This document shows positions 33,519 to 42,870 of a DNA stretch of 64,000 nt, one piece after another. A program made the translations under genes and the position numbers. This DNA is from CAWJFJ01 sp963800065 (GTDB lineage: Bacteria; Actinomycetota; Acidimicrobiia; Acidimicrobiales; UBA8190). Position 1 is the first letter of the stretch; every line of letters begins with the position of its first letter. Location: positions 1-64,000 of the forward strand of contig CAWCZO010000011.1 in NCBI GenBank assembly GCA_963800065.1. The letters are read 5' to 3'. The notes under the pieces were generated by a model. The model ran no database searches and was not told the origin of the DNA. It was given only the letters and a program-made list of their open reading frames with translations.

Positions 33519-34038
33519 CCCGGTCTCCCCCGTTGGTGTAGGAGCGTCGGAAGGCGGCGCGCGCCCGGACCAGGAGGGCCTCGGTGCCGTGGACGGTGCG
33601 GTGGAGCAGAACGGCGACCTCGGGCACCGGGAGGTCGTCGATGTAGCGGAGCGTGAGCGCGGCGCGATGGTGCGGTGACAGCGTGACGAGGACGGCCCGG
33701 GCCCGCAGGGCGTCGAGGCGTTCGTCCCAGGGATCCTCACCGGGGCCGTCGACGGCCCCCAGCGCGTTCAGTCCCCGCTCCTCACGGGCCTGGCGCCGCC
33801 AGTGGTCGACCAGCTTGTGCCGGGCCACGCCCACCAGCCATGCCGTGGAGACCGTCGGCGGATCGTCACGTCGGACGGCGTCCACGGCGGCCAGGAACGT
33901 CTCGGCGGTGAGGTCCTCGGCCAGAGCCTGCTGCCCGCAGCGGCGCAGGACGTAGCCGTAGACCCGGGGAAGCGCCTCGTCGAAGGCATCGAGCAGGAGC
34001 GCCCCGGGATCCCCCACCATCGCCTGCTCGTTGCCCAC
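33511..34038 (-). CDS. ECF-type RNA polymerase sigma factor
   Basis: 175 residues from GTG 34038; ATG 34020 is an alternative. Sigma region 2 is FDEALPRVYGYVLRRCG ... LAEDLTAETFLAAVDAV, and region 4 is LSPHHRAALTLRYIDDLPVPEVAVLLHRT followed by a recognition helix. There is no separate anti-sigma gene; the coupled VOC protein is the likely partner. Its 179-base upstream interval, shared with a divergent SDR, probably holds its promoter, but no clear element was seen. Confidence 0.9.
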   Translation of the reverse strand: MGNEQAMVGDPGALLLDAFDEALPRVYGYVLRRCGQQALAEDLTAETFLAAVDAVRRDDPPTVSTAWLVGVARHKLVDHWRRQAREERGLNALGAVDGPGEDPWDERLDALRARAVLVTLSPHHRAALTLRYIDDLPVPEVAVLLHRTVHGTEALLVRARAAFRRSYTNGGDRDG

Positions 34039-34217
34039 ATCCCTATTCTCGTCCGGCGACCCCCTGCTCCGACGGGTCAGAAGACGTTTTCCTCGTCCGG
34101 GCACGGCTCCGTGACCGGACGTGGTCCGCTCGCACCGCCTCGGGCCACTCCGTATGTTGAGGTTCGCCATATCAGACGTGATCGGCCGCCATCGGACGGG
34201 CGGGATGGGAGCAAGGC

Positions 34218-35012
34218 GTGAACGGAATCGAAGGGAAGGCCACCCTCGTCACCGGTGGGGGCAGCGGGATCGGGCTGGGCACCGCCACGCGGTTCGCGTC
34301 CGAGGGTGCGCACGTGACGATCTGCGGACGGACCGAGGAGAAGCTGGCGCGGGCCACTGAAGAGATAAGGTCCGCCGGCCCGGCGGGGATCACCGTCCAG
34401 TACGTGGTGGCCGACGTCACGTCGGAGGAGCAGGTCGAGGCGGCCCTGGCGAGGTCGGCCGAGCCGACGGGAAAGCTCGACATCCTGTTCTGCTGCGCCG
34501 GAGGGTCGATGCACCTCGGTCCGATCGCCGGGGCCGACGCCGACGCCGTGCGCGCCACCATCGAGCTCAATCTCATCGGCACGTTCCTGTGCATCAAGCA
34601 CGCTGTGCCCTTCATGGGCGGAGGCGGCTCCATCGTGGGGATGTCGTCGGGGGCCGGTCACTTCCCCCACCGTCACCTCTGGGCCTACGGGATGGCCAAG
34701 GCGGGGATCGAGATGCTGGTCCGCTACGCCGCCGAAGAGCTGGCCGGGGCCGGCATCCGGGTCAACGCCGTGCAGCCTGGCATCATCGACGACGAGCTCA
34801 TGGCGTTCATCACCGCCGGTGGCCCCCTCTTCGACGACTACATGGCCCAGACCCCCATCAGCCGTCCCGGGACCGTGACCGAGGTGGCCGACGCCGTGCG
34901 CTTCCTCGCCGGTCCCGAAGCGGCCTGGATCACCGGCGAGTGCCTGGCCGTGGACGGCGGCCACCACCTGCGCCGGGGCGCCAACTACGGACTCCTGCTC
35001 GGGGACTCCTGA
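34218..35012 (+). CDS. Short-chain dehydrogenase/reductase
   Basis: 264 residues from GTG 34218, with ribosome site GGGAGCAAGG. The motifs are complete: TLVTGGGSGIGLGTA, DILFCCAGG (in place of NNAG), Ser in IVGMSSGAG, YGMAK, and ITGECLAVDGGHHL. It is the first of three same-strand genes with a P450 and an acyl-CoA dehydrogenase. That set suggests oxidation of a lipid or steroid side chain. Confidence 0.92.
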   Translation: MNGIEGKATLVTGGGSGIGLGTATRFASEGAHVTICGRTEEKLARATEEIRSAGPAGITVQYVVADVTSEEQVEAALARSAEPTGKLDILFCCAGGSMHLGPIAGADADAVRATIELNLIGTFLCIKHAVPFMGGGGSIVGMSSGAGHFPHRHLWAYGMAKAGIEMLVRYAAEELAGAGIRVNAVQPGIIDDELMAFITAGGPLFDDYMAQTPISRPGTVTEVADAVRFLAGPEAAWITGECLAVDGGHHLRRGANYGLLLGDS

Positions 35013-35106
35013 GCGTCGTCGCCCTGGGGCGGCCCCCCACCGACCCCTGTCTTGTGCGCCGGCGGAACCGCTGCGACGATGAACGGGTCCGATGAAAGGC
35101 GAAGGT

Positions 35107-36306
35107 ATGACGATCACCGAGACTCCCGAGATCGAGCTGATGGCCGGGACCTTCTACACCGCAGACCCGTACCGGGCCTTCGCCTGGATGCGCCGCAACG
35201 CCCCCGTGTACTGGGACGAAGCGGGCGAGGTGTGGGGGATCTCCCGCTACGGCGATGTCCGTGCCATCGGCCAGGACCCGCAGACCTTCTCCAGCGCCCA
35301 GGGTTCGCGCCCGAACACTCCGCTGCCCTACATGATCGACATGGACGCCCCCGAGCACCGGCGGCGGCGGCGGCTGGTGAGCGCCGGTTTCACTCCGGAG
35401 GCGGTCAGGATCCGGCAACCGCGCGTCCGTCAGGTCTGCGACCAGATCCTCGATACCGTCTGCGAGGCCGGGTCCTGCGATCTCGTGTCGGCCATCGCCG
35501 CTCCTCTCCCCCTCGTCATGATCGCCGACATGCTGGGCTTCCCGCCGACCGACTGGTCCCGGCTTCTCGAGTGGTCGGACACCATGTTGATGTCCCAGGG
35601 GTCGCCGGACCCCGACGCCTTCGTCCGCGCCGCCGAGGCCTTCTCGGAGTGGGACGCCTATATCCGCCACCAGATCGCCGAGCGCCGGGCCCACGGGACG
35701 ACCGACGACCTCCTCGGCACCCTGGTCCATGGCGAGATCGACGGCGACCGCCTCGACGACACCACCCTTGTCTACGAGGCCCTCCTCATACTCATCGGCG
35801 GTGACGAGACGTCACGCCACGTCATCTCCGGCGGGATGGAGGCCCTCTTGAACCACCCGGCGCAGTTCCGGGCCCTGAAGGATGACCGGGAGCTGCTCCC
35901 GGGGGCGGTCGAGGAGATGCTCCGGTGGGTCACCCCCATCAAGAACATGAACCGCAACGCCACCCGGGACGTCGAGCTCCACGGCCAGACCATCAGAGCG
36001 GGGCAGAACGTCCTGTTGCTGTACCCGTCGGCCAACCGGGACGAGACGGTGTTCACCGACCCCGAGACCTTCGATATCCACCGGCAGCCGAACGACCACG
36101 TGGCCTTCGGCTTCGGCGCCCATCTGTGTCTCGGTCACCGCCTGGCACGGGCCGAGATCACCGGCATGGTCGACCGGCTTCTGGACCGGTTCGACGATCT
36201 CGCCCTGGCCACCGACGATCCTCCGCACCTGCGCGTCTCGAACTTCATCGTCGGTCACGAATCGATGCCGGTGCGCTTCACCCCCACCGCGCCGGTGGGC
36301 GGCTAG
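35107..36306 (+). CDS. Cytochrome P450
   Basis: 399 residues from ATG 35107, preceded by AAAGGCGAAGG. The heme-binding loop is FGFGAHLCLGHRLAR with the axial Cys, the K-helix ExxR is EEMLR, and the oxygen-activating helix is LIGGDETSRH. It is a soluble class I bacterial P450 needing a ferredoxin and a reductase, neither of which is nearby. Resemblance is to actinobacterial steroid/terpene/fatty-acid P450s; the subfamily cannot be assigned without a search. Eight bases before the acyl-CoA dehydrogenase gene. Confidence 0.95.
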   Translation: MTITETPEIELMAGTFYTADPYRAFAWMRRNAPVYWDEAGEVWGISRYGDVRAIGQDPQTFSSAQGSRPNTPLPYMIDMDAPEHRRRRRLVSAGFTPEAVRIRQPRVRQVCDQILDTVCEAGSCDLVSAIAAPLPLVMIADMLGFPPTDWSRLLEWSDTMLMSQGSPDPDAFVRAAEAFSEWDAYIRHQIAERRAHGTTDDLLGTLVHGEIDGDRLDDTTLVYEALLILIGGDETSRHVISGGMEALLNHPAQFRALKDDRELLPGAVEEMLRWVTPIKNMNRNATRDVELHGQTIRAGQNVLLLYPSANRDETVFTDPETFDIHRQPNDHVAFGFGAHLCLGHRLARAEITGMVDRLLDRFDDLALATDDPPHLRVSNFIVGHESMPVRFTPTAPVGG

Positions 36307-36313
36307 CGGGAGG

Positions 36314-37489
36314 ATGGCCACAGGGCAGGAGTCAGACGACGAGAAACAACTGCGGGTCGAGACCTTTCGTCGCTCCCTGTCGCGGTGGCTGGACGAGAAC
36401 ATCAGTGCCGACGTCATCGCCGCCGGCCAGGAGGGTTATGACGAGGGGGACAATCTCGAGATCCTGAGGCGATGGAGCCGGACCCTTTTCGACGGGGGCT
36501 GGGCGGCGGTGTCATGGCCCGCCGAGTTCGGTGGTCGCCAAGCCGGTGTCGAGGAACAACTCGCCTACCACGAGGAGATGGCGCGGGCCCAGGCACCGGG
36601 TCCGGTGAATGTCATCGGGGTGGCCAACATCGCCCCCGCCATCATGCAGTACGGGACCGTCGAGCAGACGAGCCGGTACCTCACCCCCATGCTGCGCGGC
36701 GACGAGATCTGGTGCCAGGGGATGTCGGAGCCGGATGCCGGTTCGGACCTGGCGTCGCTGCGGACCTCGGCAGTGCCCGACGGTGAGATGTTCGTGGTGA
36801 ACGGGCAGAAGACCTGGAACAGCCTGGGGCGTTACGCCGACTGGTGCCAGCTCTACGTCCGCACCGATCCGGGGGCACCGAAGCACAAGGGCATCAGCTG
36901 CCTGTTGGTCGACATGAAAACGCCGGGCATCGAGGTGCGGCCGGTCCGGACGATGGCCGGTGAGCTCACCTTCTCGGACCTGTTCTTCTGCGACGTCCGG
37001 GTCCCGGCCTCCTCCTTACTCGGCCCCCTGAACGAGGGTTGGCGGGTGGCCATGTCGACGCTGAGCTACGAGCGCGCCGGGGTGGCGCGGATGCACCTGG
37101 GCCTGAGCCGGAAGCTCGACCACCTGTTGCGCGATGCCCGTCACCGACCCGCCCTGAAGGATCCGATCTACCGCGACCGGGTGGCCGCCCTCTACAGCCA
37201 GATCGCCTGCATGCGGTGGACGACGTCCCGGGACCTCACCGCTCTGGGCCACGGCCGGCCCCCCTCGGCGGCCGGGGGGAGCGGGACCAAGTTGATGTGG
37301 GCACGGGTCGACCAGGAACTGGCCGTCCTGGCCGTGGGCCTCCTGGGCCTCGACGGTCTGAGCGGGCCGTGGGCCCGGAACCTGACCTCCTCGCGCCAGG
37401 CCTCCATCGCCGGCGGGACGACCGAGATCAACCGGAACATCGTGGCCGAGCACGGTCTCGGCCTCCCACGCGAGCCGCAGCCCTCGTAG
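36314..37489 (+). CDS. Acyl-CoA dehydrogenase
   Basis: 391 residues from ATG 36314. The core motifs are present: WCQGMSEPDAGSDLASLRT (FAD/substrate loop), VNGQKTWNS, LTFSDLFFCDVRVPASSLLG, and SSRQASIAGGTTEINRNIVAEHGLGLPR at the C-terminus. It oxidises an acyl-CoA at the alpha-beta bond using FAD. The sequence resembles the FadE26-34 group active on steroid or branched side chains more than short-chain enzymes, but this is judged by eye. The neighbouring P450 and SDR support side-chain degradation. Confidence 0.93.
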   Translation: MATGQESDDEKQLRVETFRRSLSRWLDENISADVIAAGQEGYDEGDNLEILRRWSRTLFDGGWAAVSWPAEFGGRQAGVEEQLAYHEEMARAQAPGPVNVIGVANIAPAIMQYGTVEQTSRYLTPMLRGDEIWCQGMSEPDAGSDLASLRTSAVPDGEMFVVNGQKTWNSLGRYADWCQLYVRTDPGAPKHKGISCLLVDMKTPGIEVRPVRTMAGELTFSDLFFCDVRVPASSLLGPLNEGWRVAMSTLSYERAGVARMHLGLSRKLDHLLRDARHRPALKDPIYRDRVAALYSQIACMRWTTSRDLTALGHGRPPSAAGGSGTKLMWARVDQELAVLAVGLLGLDGLSGPWARNLTSSRQASIAGGTTEINRNIVAEHGLGLPREPQPS

Positions 37490-37530
37490 GACCCTCCCGC
37501 ACCGGGTGCGGTCCCCCCCTTCCCTCCTTT

Positions 37531-37559
37531 TTGAGCGTATGCTTTGAGCAGTCGCTCAA
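37531..37559. promoter_or_regulatory. TTGAGC repeat/palindrome before TetR gene, candidate operator
   Basis: TTGAGC (37544-37549), AGTC, GCTCAA (37554-37559) form a perfect palindrome 11 bases before the TetR start codon. A further TTGAGC lies at 37531-37536. TATGCT between them could be a -10 element. This is the usual form of a TetR self-operator. Confidence 0.65.
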
Positions 37560-37570
37560 TCAGAGGTGGG

Positions 37571-38221
37571 ATGGCCAGACCGGGTGGGTCGAGCAGGGTG
37601 GTGGAAGCGGGTTCGCCCCGGTCGGCCGACACCCGCGGGCTCCTGGTGGCCGCCGCCGTCGAGACCCTGAAGGCGGAGGGGTATGCGGGGGCCAGCGCCC
37701 GGGCCATCGCCCTGCGGGCCGGATCGAACCAGGGCCTCGTCTTCTACCACTTCGGCTCGGTGGCCAACCTCCTCCTGGCCGCCCTGGACGCCGTGAGCGC
37801 CGACCGATTGGCGCTCTACGAGGCGGCCGTCCAGCAGGTGGCGACGCCGACCGAGCTCGTCGCCGTGGCGGAGACCATCTTCCGCCAGGATCTCGATGCC
37901 GGGTACGTGACCGTTCTGGCCGAGATGATCGCCGGCGCCTCGTCCTCCCCCGGGCTCGGTCCCGAAGTGGCCGCCCGGATCGGACCTTGGTTCGAGTTCG
38001 CCCAACGGGCCGTCGAGAGGGCCTTCGGCGGCTCGCCGCTGGGGTCGGTGATCCCGGCCGGGGACGTGGCCTACGGGATCGTCGCTCTGTACGTGGGGCT
38101 GGAGATGCTCAGCCATCTCGACGGCGAACGCCAACGCGCCCTGGCCCTCTTCTCGTACGCCAGGCAGCTGGCTGATCTCTTCGAGGCACTGAACGGACCG
38201 ACACCGAAGGAGACGAGATGA
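37571..38221 (+). CDS. TetR-family transcriptional regulator
   Basis: 216 residues from ATG 37571, with ribosome site AGAGGTGGG. The N-terminal helix-turn-helix is LLVAAAVETLKAEGYAGASARAIALRAGSNQGLVFYHFGSV. The C-terminal ~150 residues are helical, with no family-specific motif that I recognise. Its stop overlaps the start of the NmrA-like gene in ATGA, so it probably controls that gene and itself through the palindrome just upstream. The inducer is unknown. Confidence 0.92.
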   Translation: MARPGGSSRVVEAGSPRSADTRGLLVAAAVETLKAEGYAGASARAIALRAGSNQGLVFYHFGSVANLLLAALDAVSADRLALYEAAVQQVATPTELVAVAETIFRQDLDAGYVTVLAEMIAGASSSPGLGPEVAARIGPWFEFAQRAVERAFGGSPLGSVIPAGDVAYGIVALYVGLEMLSHLDGERQRALALFSYARQLADLFEALNGPTPKETR

Positions 38222-39219
38222 CGAAAACGGCATTCACGACCGGATCCCTGACCGATCGGACCGACACCGGGTTGGACGTCGTCACCGGGGCGTTCGGATA
38301 CTCGGGGAGCGCCATCGCCGGCGCCCTACTCGAAGGGGGACGCCGGGTTCGGACCATTACGGGACATCCGGGCCGCGCCGGCGAGGGCTCGGCCATCGAG
38401 GTCCGGCCCCTCGACTTCGACGACCAGCTCGGCCTCATGGAATCCCTGGAGGGAGCGACCACCCTCTACAACACCTACTGGGTGCGCTTCGCCCACGACC
38501 GAGTGGACCACGAGCTGGCGGCCGCCAATTCGCGCAGCCTCTTCCACGCCGCCCGGCGGGCCGGTGTGAAGCGGATCGTCCACGTGAGCATCACGAACCC
38601 GAGCATCTACTCGCCGCTGGCCTACTTCCGGGAGAAGGCGTTCGTCGAGCGGGCCCTGGCTGAAGCCGGGGTGTCCTACGCCATCCTCCGACCGGCCATC
38701 CTCTTCGGTGGTGACGGCGTCCTGCTCAACAACATCGCCTGGCTCCTGCGGAAGCTTCCCGTGTTCTGCATCGGCGGCCGTGGGGACTACCGGATCCGGG
38801 CGATCCATGTCGACGACCTGGCCCGGCTCTGCATCAGCAAGGGCGCCGAGAACCACGACAGCGTGACCGATGCCGTCGGGCCGGAGCGTCCGACCTTCGT
38901 CGACCTGGTCCATTCCATCAGGGACGCCGTGGGCAGTCGGGCCCGTGTGGTCCACGTACCGGGGTCGACCGTCCCCGTCCTCTCACGTCTGCTCGGACTG
39001 GCTCTCCACGATGTCCTTCTCACCCGAGACGAGTACCTGGCCATGGCCGACGGACTGGCTGACACCGAGGGGCCCGCCACCGGTCCGACGGCGCTGTCCG
39101 ACTGGCTGGCCGATCACGGAGGTGATCTGGGTCGCGTCTACGCCAACGAGCTCGAGCGCCATTTCGCCGCCACCCGGCCGGCGGTGGACAAGGTCGGCTC
39201 AGGCGTCGCGCCTCACTAG
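38218..39219 (+). CDS. NmrA/NAD(P)-binding atypical SDR-family protein
   Basis: 333 residues from ATG 38218, overlapping the TetR stop. The dinucleotide motif is VTGAFGYSGSAIAGALLEGG and the core includes VKRIVHVSITNPS, YFREKAFVERALAEAGVSYAILRPAILFGG and AIHVDDLARLC. This matches the extended/atypical SDR NAD(P)-binding group that includes NDUFA9-like and NmrA-like proteins. The YxxxK site appears as YFREK. It may be an epimerase or reductase or a redox sensor. Its 3' end overlaps the opposite-strand permease gene by 21 bases. Confidence 0.88.
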   Translation: MTKTAFTTGSLTDRTDTGLDVVTGAFGYSGSAIAGALLEGGRRVRTITGHPGRAGEGSAIEVRPLDFDDQLGLMESLEGATTLYNTYWVRFAHDRVDHELAAANSRSLFHAARRAGVKRIVHVSITNPSIYSPLAYFREKAFVERALAEAGVSYAILRPAILFGGDGVLLNNIAWLLRKLPVFCIGGRGDYRIRAIHVDDLARLCISKGAENHDSVTDAVGPERPTFVDLVHSIRDAVGSRARVVHVPGSTVPVLSRLLGLALHDVLLTRDEYLAMADGLADTEGPATGPTALSDWLADHGGDLGRVYANELERHFAATRPAVDKVGSGVAPH

Positions 39220-40029
39220 CAGGACGCCGCCGACGATCAGAGCGGCCGCCGCGTAGCCACACAGCAGGCCGAAGCTGACCCCGGGCGAGAAGGTGGGCAC
39301 ATCGGTGCGAAATCCCTGCTTCACCGTCGTCATGGTGGCGCCGATGTTGTCGGGCAGGTACTTCCCCACGGCGTCCTTGATCGGCGAGGGCAGGGCCTCG
39401 ACGATCAGCGGGATGACGAAGAAGATGGCCACGAACGCCGTGATGGCGCCGGCGCTGTGGCGGATGATGGTGCCCAGGCCCAGGGCGAAGAGGCCGAGGA
39501 CGGTGAGGAACAGACCACCGCCCACCACCGCCCGGAGGACGCCGGGCTGACTCAGCACCGCCGTGGGGGTGGAGCCGCTCAAGATGGCCTGACCGATGAA
39601 GAAGGAGGCGAACGAGAGGGCCTCACCGAGGACGAAGGCGACGCCGGTGAAGACGGCCACCTTGGCCGCCAGGACGAGGATCCGGTTGGGCATCGCCCCG
39701 AAGGTGGCCCGGATGGTCCCCGTGCTGTACTCGGCGCTCACCACCAGGACGCCGAGGACACCGATGGCCAGTTGGCCGAAGAGGAAGCCGGCCAGGCTGA
39801 GGCTGGTGGGATCGAACGCCAGGCGGTCGCCCAGATCGGTGTGCGCCCATCGGGGCGCCTCGGTTCCCGTGGCCAGGATGCCGATGGCGATGGTGAGGAC
39901 GGCGGTGGCCACCAGGCTCCAGGTGGTGGAGCGGACGCTGCGGAGCTTCGTCCACTCCGAACGCAGGGCACCGGCGAAGCGGTAGCGGCCGGGCGGTAGG
40001 GCGTTCACCACCGACACGGAAGACGTCAT
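39199..40029 (-). CDS. ABC-2 family transporter permease
   Basis: 276 residues from ATG 40029, overlapping the ATPase stop in ATGA. It has six hydrophobic segments and the N-terminal motif LRSEWTKLRSVRSTTWSLVATAV, typical of ABC-2 permeases paired with a CcmA-like ATPase. Conserved parts include VLGVLVVSAEYSTGTIRATFGAMPNR. The cargo is unknown; such pairs export lipids, antibiotics or peptides. Confidence 0.92.
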   Translation of the reverse strand: MTSSVSVVNALPPGRYRFAGALRSEWTKLRSVRSTTWSLVATAVLTIAIGILATGTEAPRWAHTDLGDRLAFDPTSLSLAGFLFGQLAIGVLGVLVVSAEYSTGTIRATFGAMPNRILVLAAKVAVFTGVAFVLGEALSFASFFIGQAILSGSTPTAVLSQPGVLRAVVGGGLFLTVLGLFALGLGTIIRHSAGAITAFVAIFFVIPLIVEALPSPIKDAVGKYLPDNIGATMTTVKQGFRTDVPTFSPGVSFGLLCGYAAAALIVGGVLLVRRDA

Positions 40030-41000
40030 CTGTCCACCGGAGTCAGGCGGTCCCCGGGACCGGACGGAAATGTCTGGTCGTCGTCGGCGGGGTCGTGGAC
40101 GTGAAACTCCACGCTGTCGCGGGTGAGTTCCATGAAGGCGTCCTCGAGCGACGCCGTCTGCGGGGAGAGCTCGTGCAGGGTGACCCCCACCGTTGCCGCC
40201 AGCTCGCCGATCTCGGCGGCGCACATGCCGGTGACGGACACGGCCCCGTCGTCGTCGACCATGGTGGCGCCGGCGTCGGCCAGCGCAGCGGTCAGCCGGA
40301 CCAGCTCGGTCGTCACCGACGTCCGGACCCGCACGAATTGCCGGGAATGGCAGGCGATGAATTCGGCCACCGGCATCTCGGCGATCAGCCGGCCGCGGCC
40401 GATGACGACGAGACGGTCGGCGGTGAGAGCCATCTCGCTCATGAGATGGCTCGAGACGAACACGGTCCGTCCCTCGGCGGCCAGGCCCCGCAGGAGGTGG
40501 CGGACCCAGCGGATGCCCTCGGGGTCGAGCCCGTTGATCGGTTCGTCGAAGAGGAGCACCCCGGGATCACCGAGCAGGGCGCCGGCGATACCGAGCCGTT
40601 GGCCCATCCCCAGGGAGAACTTTCCCGCCCGCTTGTGGGCCACGGCGCTCAGCCCCACCTGGTCGAGGACGGCCGTGACCCGCGCCCGCGGGATGTCGTT
40701 GGTCTGGGCCAGGGCCAGGAGATGGTCGAAGGCGCTGCGACCGGGATGGACGGCCCGGGCCTCGAGCAGGGCACCCACCTCCCGGAGGGGCCACGGCAGG
40801 TCACGGTAGATGCGGCCGTTCAACATGACGTGGCCGGCGTCGGGGCGGTCCAGGCCCATGATGAGGCGCATGGTGGTGGACTTCCCCGACCCGTTGGGCC
40901 CCAGGAAGCCGGTGACCAGACCGGGGCGGACGTCGAAGGAGAGGTCGCTGACCGCGGTGGTGTCGCCGTAGTGCTTGGTCAGACCCCTCGCCTCGATCAA
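40026..41000 (-). CDS. ABC transporter ATP-binding protein
   Basis: 324 residues from a TTG start at 41000, chosen because a good ribosome site (AAGAGGAGACAGG) lies just before it and homology begins there (IEARGLTKHYG). It has Walker A GPNGSGKSTTM, a variant signature FSLGMGQRLGIAGAL, Walker B VLLFDEPINGLDPEGI (Ile for the usual Thr), and VFVSSHLMSEMA. This is the group of BcrA/CcmA-like exporters. It is translationally coupled to its permease. Confidence 0.93.
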   Translation of the reverse strand: MIEARGLTKHYGDTTAVSDLSFDVRPGLVTGFLGPNGSGKSTTMRLIMGLDRPDAGHVMLNGRIYRDLPWPLREVGALLEARAVHPGRSAFDHLLALAQTNDIPRARVTAVLDQVGLSAVAHKRAGKFSLGMGQRLGIAGALLGDPGVLLFDEPINGLDPEGIRWVRHLLRGLAAEGRTVFVSSHLMSEMALTADRLVVIGRGRLIAEMPVAEFIACHSRQFVRVRTSVTTELVRLTAALADAGATMVDDDGAVSVTGMCAAEIGELAATVGVTLHELSPQTASLEDAFMELTRDSVEFHVHDPADDDQTFPSGPGDRLTPVDR

Positions 41001-41177
41001 TTGCCTGTCTCCTCTTGGCGGCGCGACGGAGGCGGGCGGAGGGGGTCGATGTCCGGCGTTCGACTCACCCGGGTGGCCATCGCTCGCGACCCTGGGCGTG
41101 GGCCGACGGACACTTTCTACCAACCCCGGGCGTCCCGGTGGGCGCGGGCGGCGGAAAATCCACCGGACCCGGCCGGC

Positions 41178-42870
41178 TCACACGGCGTCCCCACCGGCAT
41201 CCTCGCCGGACGCGAGCCTGTCGCGGAGGACGAATTTCTGGATCTTTCCCGAGGCCGTGAGGGGAAAGGAGTCGACGAAGACCCACCGCCGGGGCACCTT
41301 GAAGGCGGCCAGCCGGTGGCGCAGGAACCCCTCCAGCACCACGGCGTCGGCGGTGGCGCCGGGAGCGAGGCGGACGAAGGCCACGGCGGCCTCGCCCCAC
41401 CGGCGGTCGGGCACCCCGACCACGACCGCCTGGGCCACGTCGGGATGGCCACCCAGGACGTTCTCGATCTCCACGGGGAACAGGTTCTCCCCCCCGCTCA
41501 CGATCATCTCCTTGCGGCGGCCCACGATCCTGAGGAAGCCGTCGTCGTCCATGGTCACCAGATCGCCGGTGCGTAACCAGCCGTCGGGTGACAGGGCCTC
41601 GGCCGTCTCGACCGGCAGGTCGTGATACCCGGCCATCACGTTCGGTCCCCGGACCTCGAGCTCGCCCACCTCCCCGATGGGCACGACCGTCTCCGTCTGC
41701 GGATCGACGACGCGGGTCTCGACTGCCGGCAACGGCCGACCCAGGGTGGCCGCCTTGGCCTCGTCGGGATCGTCGAGCTCGGTCTGCGAGATGAATCCGG
41801 ACGCCTCGGTCTGCCCGAAGACGACGGTGAAGCGGACTCCGAGGGCATCCTCGATGTGGCGGATCAGCTCGGTCGGGACCACCGACCCTCCGCCGCTCAC
41901 GGCACGCAACGACGTCAGGTCGCGCCGGACGCGATCGGGATGCTCGATCATGGCCAGGAGCATGGTGGGCACGCCGCACGTCAAGGTGGCCCTCTCGGAG
42001 TCGATCAGCTCGAGGACAAGGCCGGGGTCGAAGGACTCGAGCAGGACAGCGGTGGCGTTCTGCTGGCAGATCTGGAACGACACCACCTGTCCGCCCACGT
42101 GGTGCAGCGGCATGGTGTGGACGTAGACGTCACCGGCGCCCATGCCGAAGCGGACGGCGCCGAAGCGCGCCGCGTTGGTCATCCCCCGGTGGGTGAGCAG
42201 TGCGCCCTTGGGCGTGCCGGTGGTGCCCGACGTGTAGATGAGCTGGGCCACGTCATCGGGATGCGGGGTACCGTCCTGCGGCGGCGGACCGGGAGGCACC
42301 ACATCGGTCCCCCCGGGGGGCTCGGCGGAAGAGCAGAAGGCCTCCCACCCGTCGTCGGTGAGCAGGACCACGTGGCGCAGGGCGGGGAGGTCGGCGCGGA
42401 CCGACGCCAACGTGTCGACGAGGTCGTGGCCCCGGAACTGAGGGACGAGGAAGAGGCCGCTGGCGCCCGACTGCCGCAGGATGTGTGAGACCTCCCCGGC
42501 GCGCGAGGGCGGGGTTCACGGGGACGAGCACCACGGCCGCCATGGCCGCCGCGTAGGTGAGGACCAGGGACTCGGGAAGACTGGGAGCCCAGACGGCCAC
42601 CCGCTCGCCGGACGCGAAGCGCGCCGACAGCGCCGCCGCTGCCCGCGTGGCGGCCGCCTCCAGCTCGGCGTACGTCCACCGCCGCCGGCGCGCCGGGTCG
42701 GCCGTCCCCTGGACGAGGGCGGTGACGTCGGGCGCCACCGACGCCGCCTGGCGCAGGATCCCGGCCACCGTGGTGTCGAGAACGGCGCCGGCACCGGGAT
42801 CGCCGGGGGGACCGGACTCCGCCGGTCGGTACGACAGGCGCCGCGGTCCGCTGGCGGACGGGGCGGTCAC
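41178..42870 (-). pseudogene. Acyl-CoA synthetase (AMP-binding) with an apparent one-base frameshift
   Basis: The gene starts at GTG 42870, overlapping the Rieske stop (GTGA), and ends at 41178. The first ~120 residues (WTYAELEAAATRAAAAL, VAVWAPSLPESLVLTYAA, VPVNPAL) are in one frame and the rest in another. The break is at about 42499-42506, where one surplus base in GGCGCGCGAG turns the expected NPALRAGEVSHILRQSGA into a shifted reading. After the break all motifs are intact: YTSGTTGTPKGALLTH, FGQTEASG, GWLRTGDLV, and SGKIQKFVLRDR with the catalytic Lys. It would activate a carboxylic acid as acyl-CoA for the operon's pathway. It is either a true mutation or a sequence error. Confidence 0.87.

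Noticed and set aside
40095..41576. Plus-strand frame of 493 codons opposite the ABC ATPase
   Set aside because: The minus strand encodes a well-conserved ATPase; the plus frame has no motifs.
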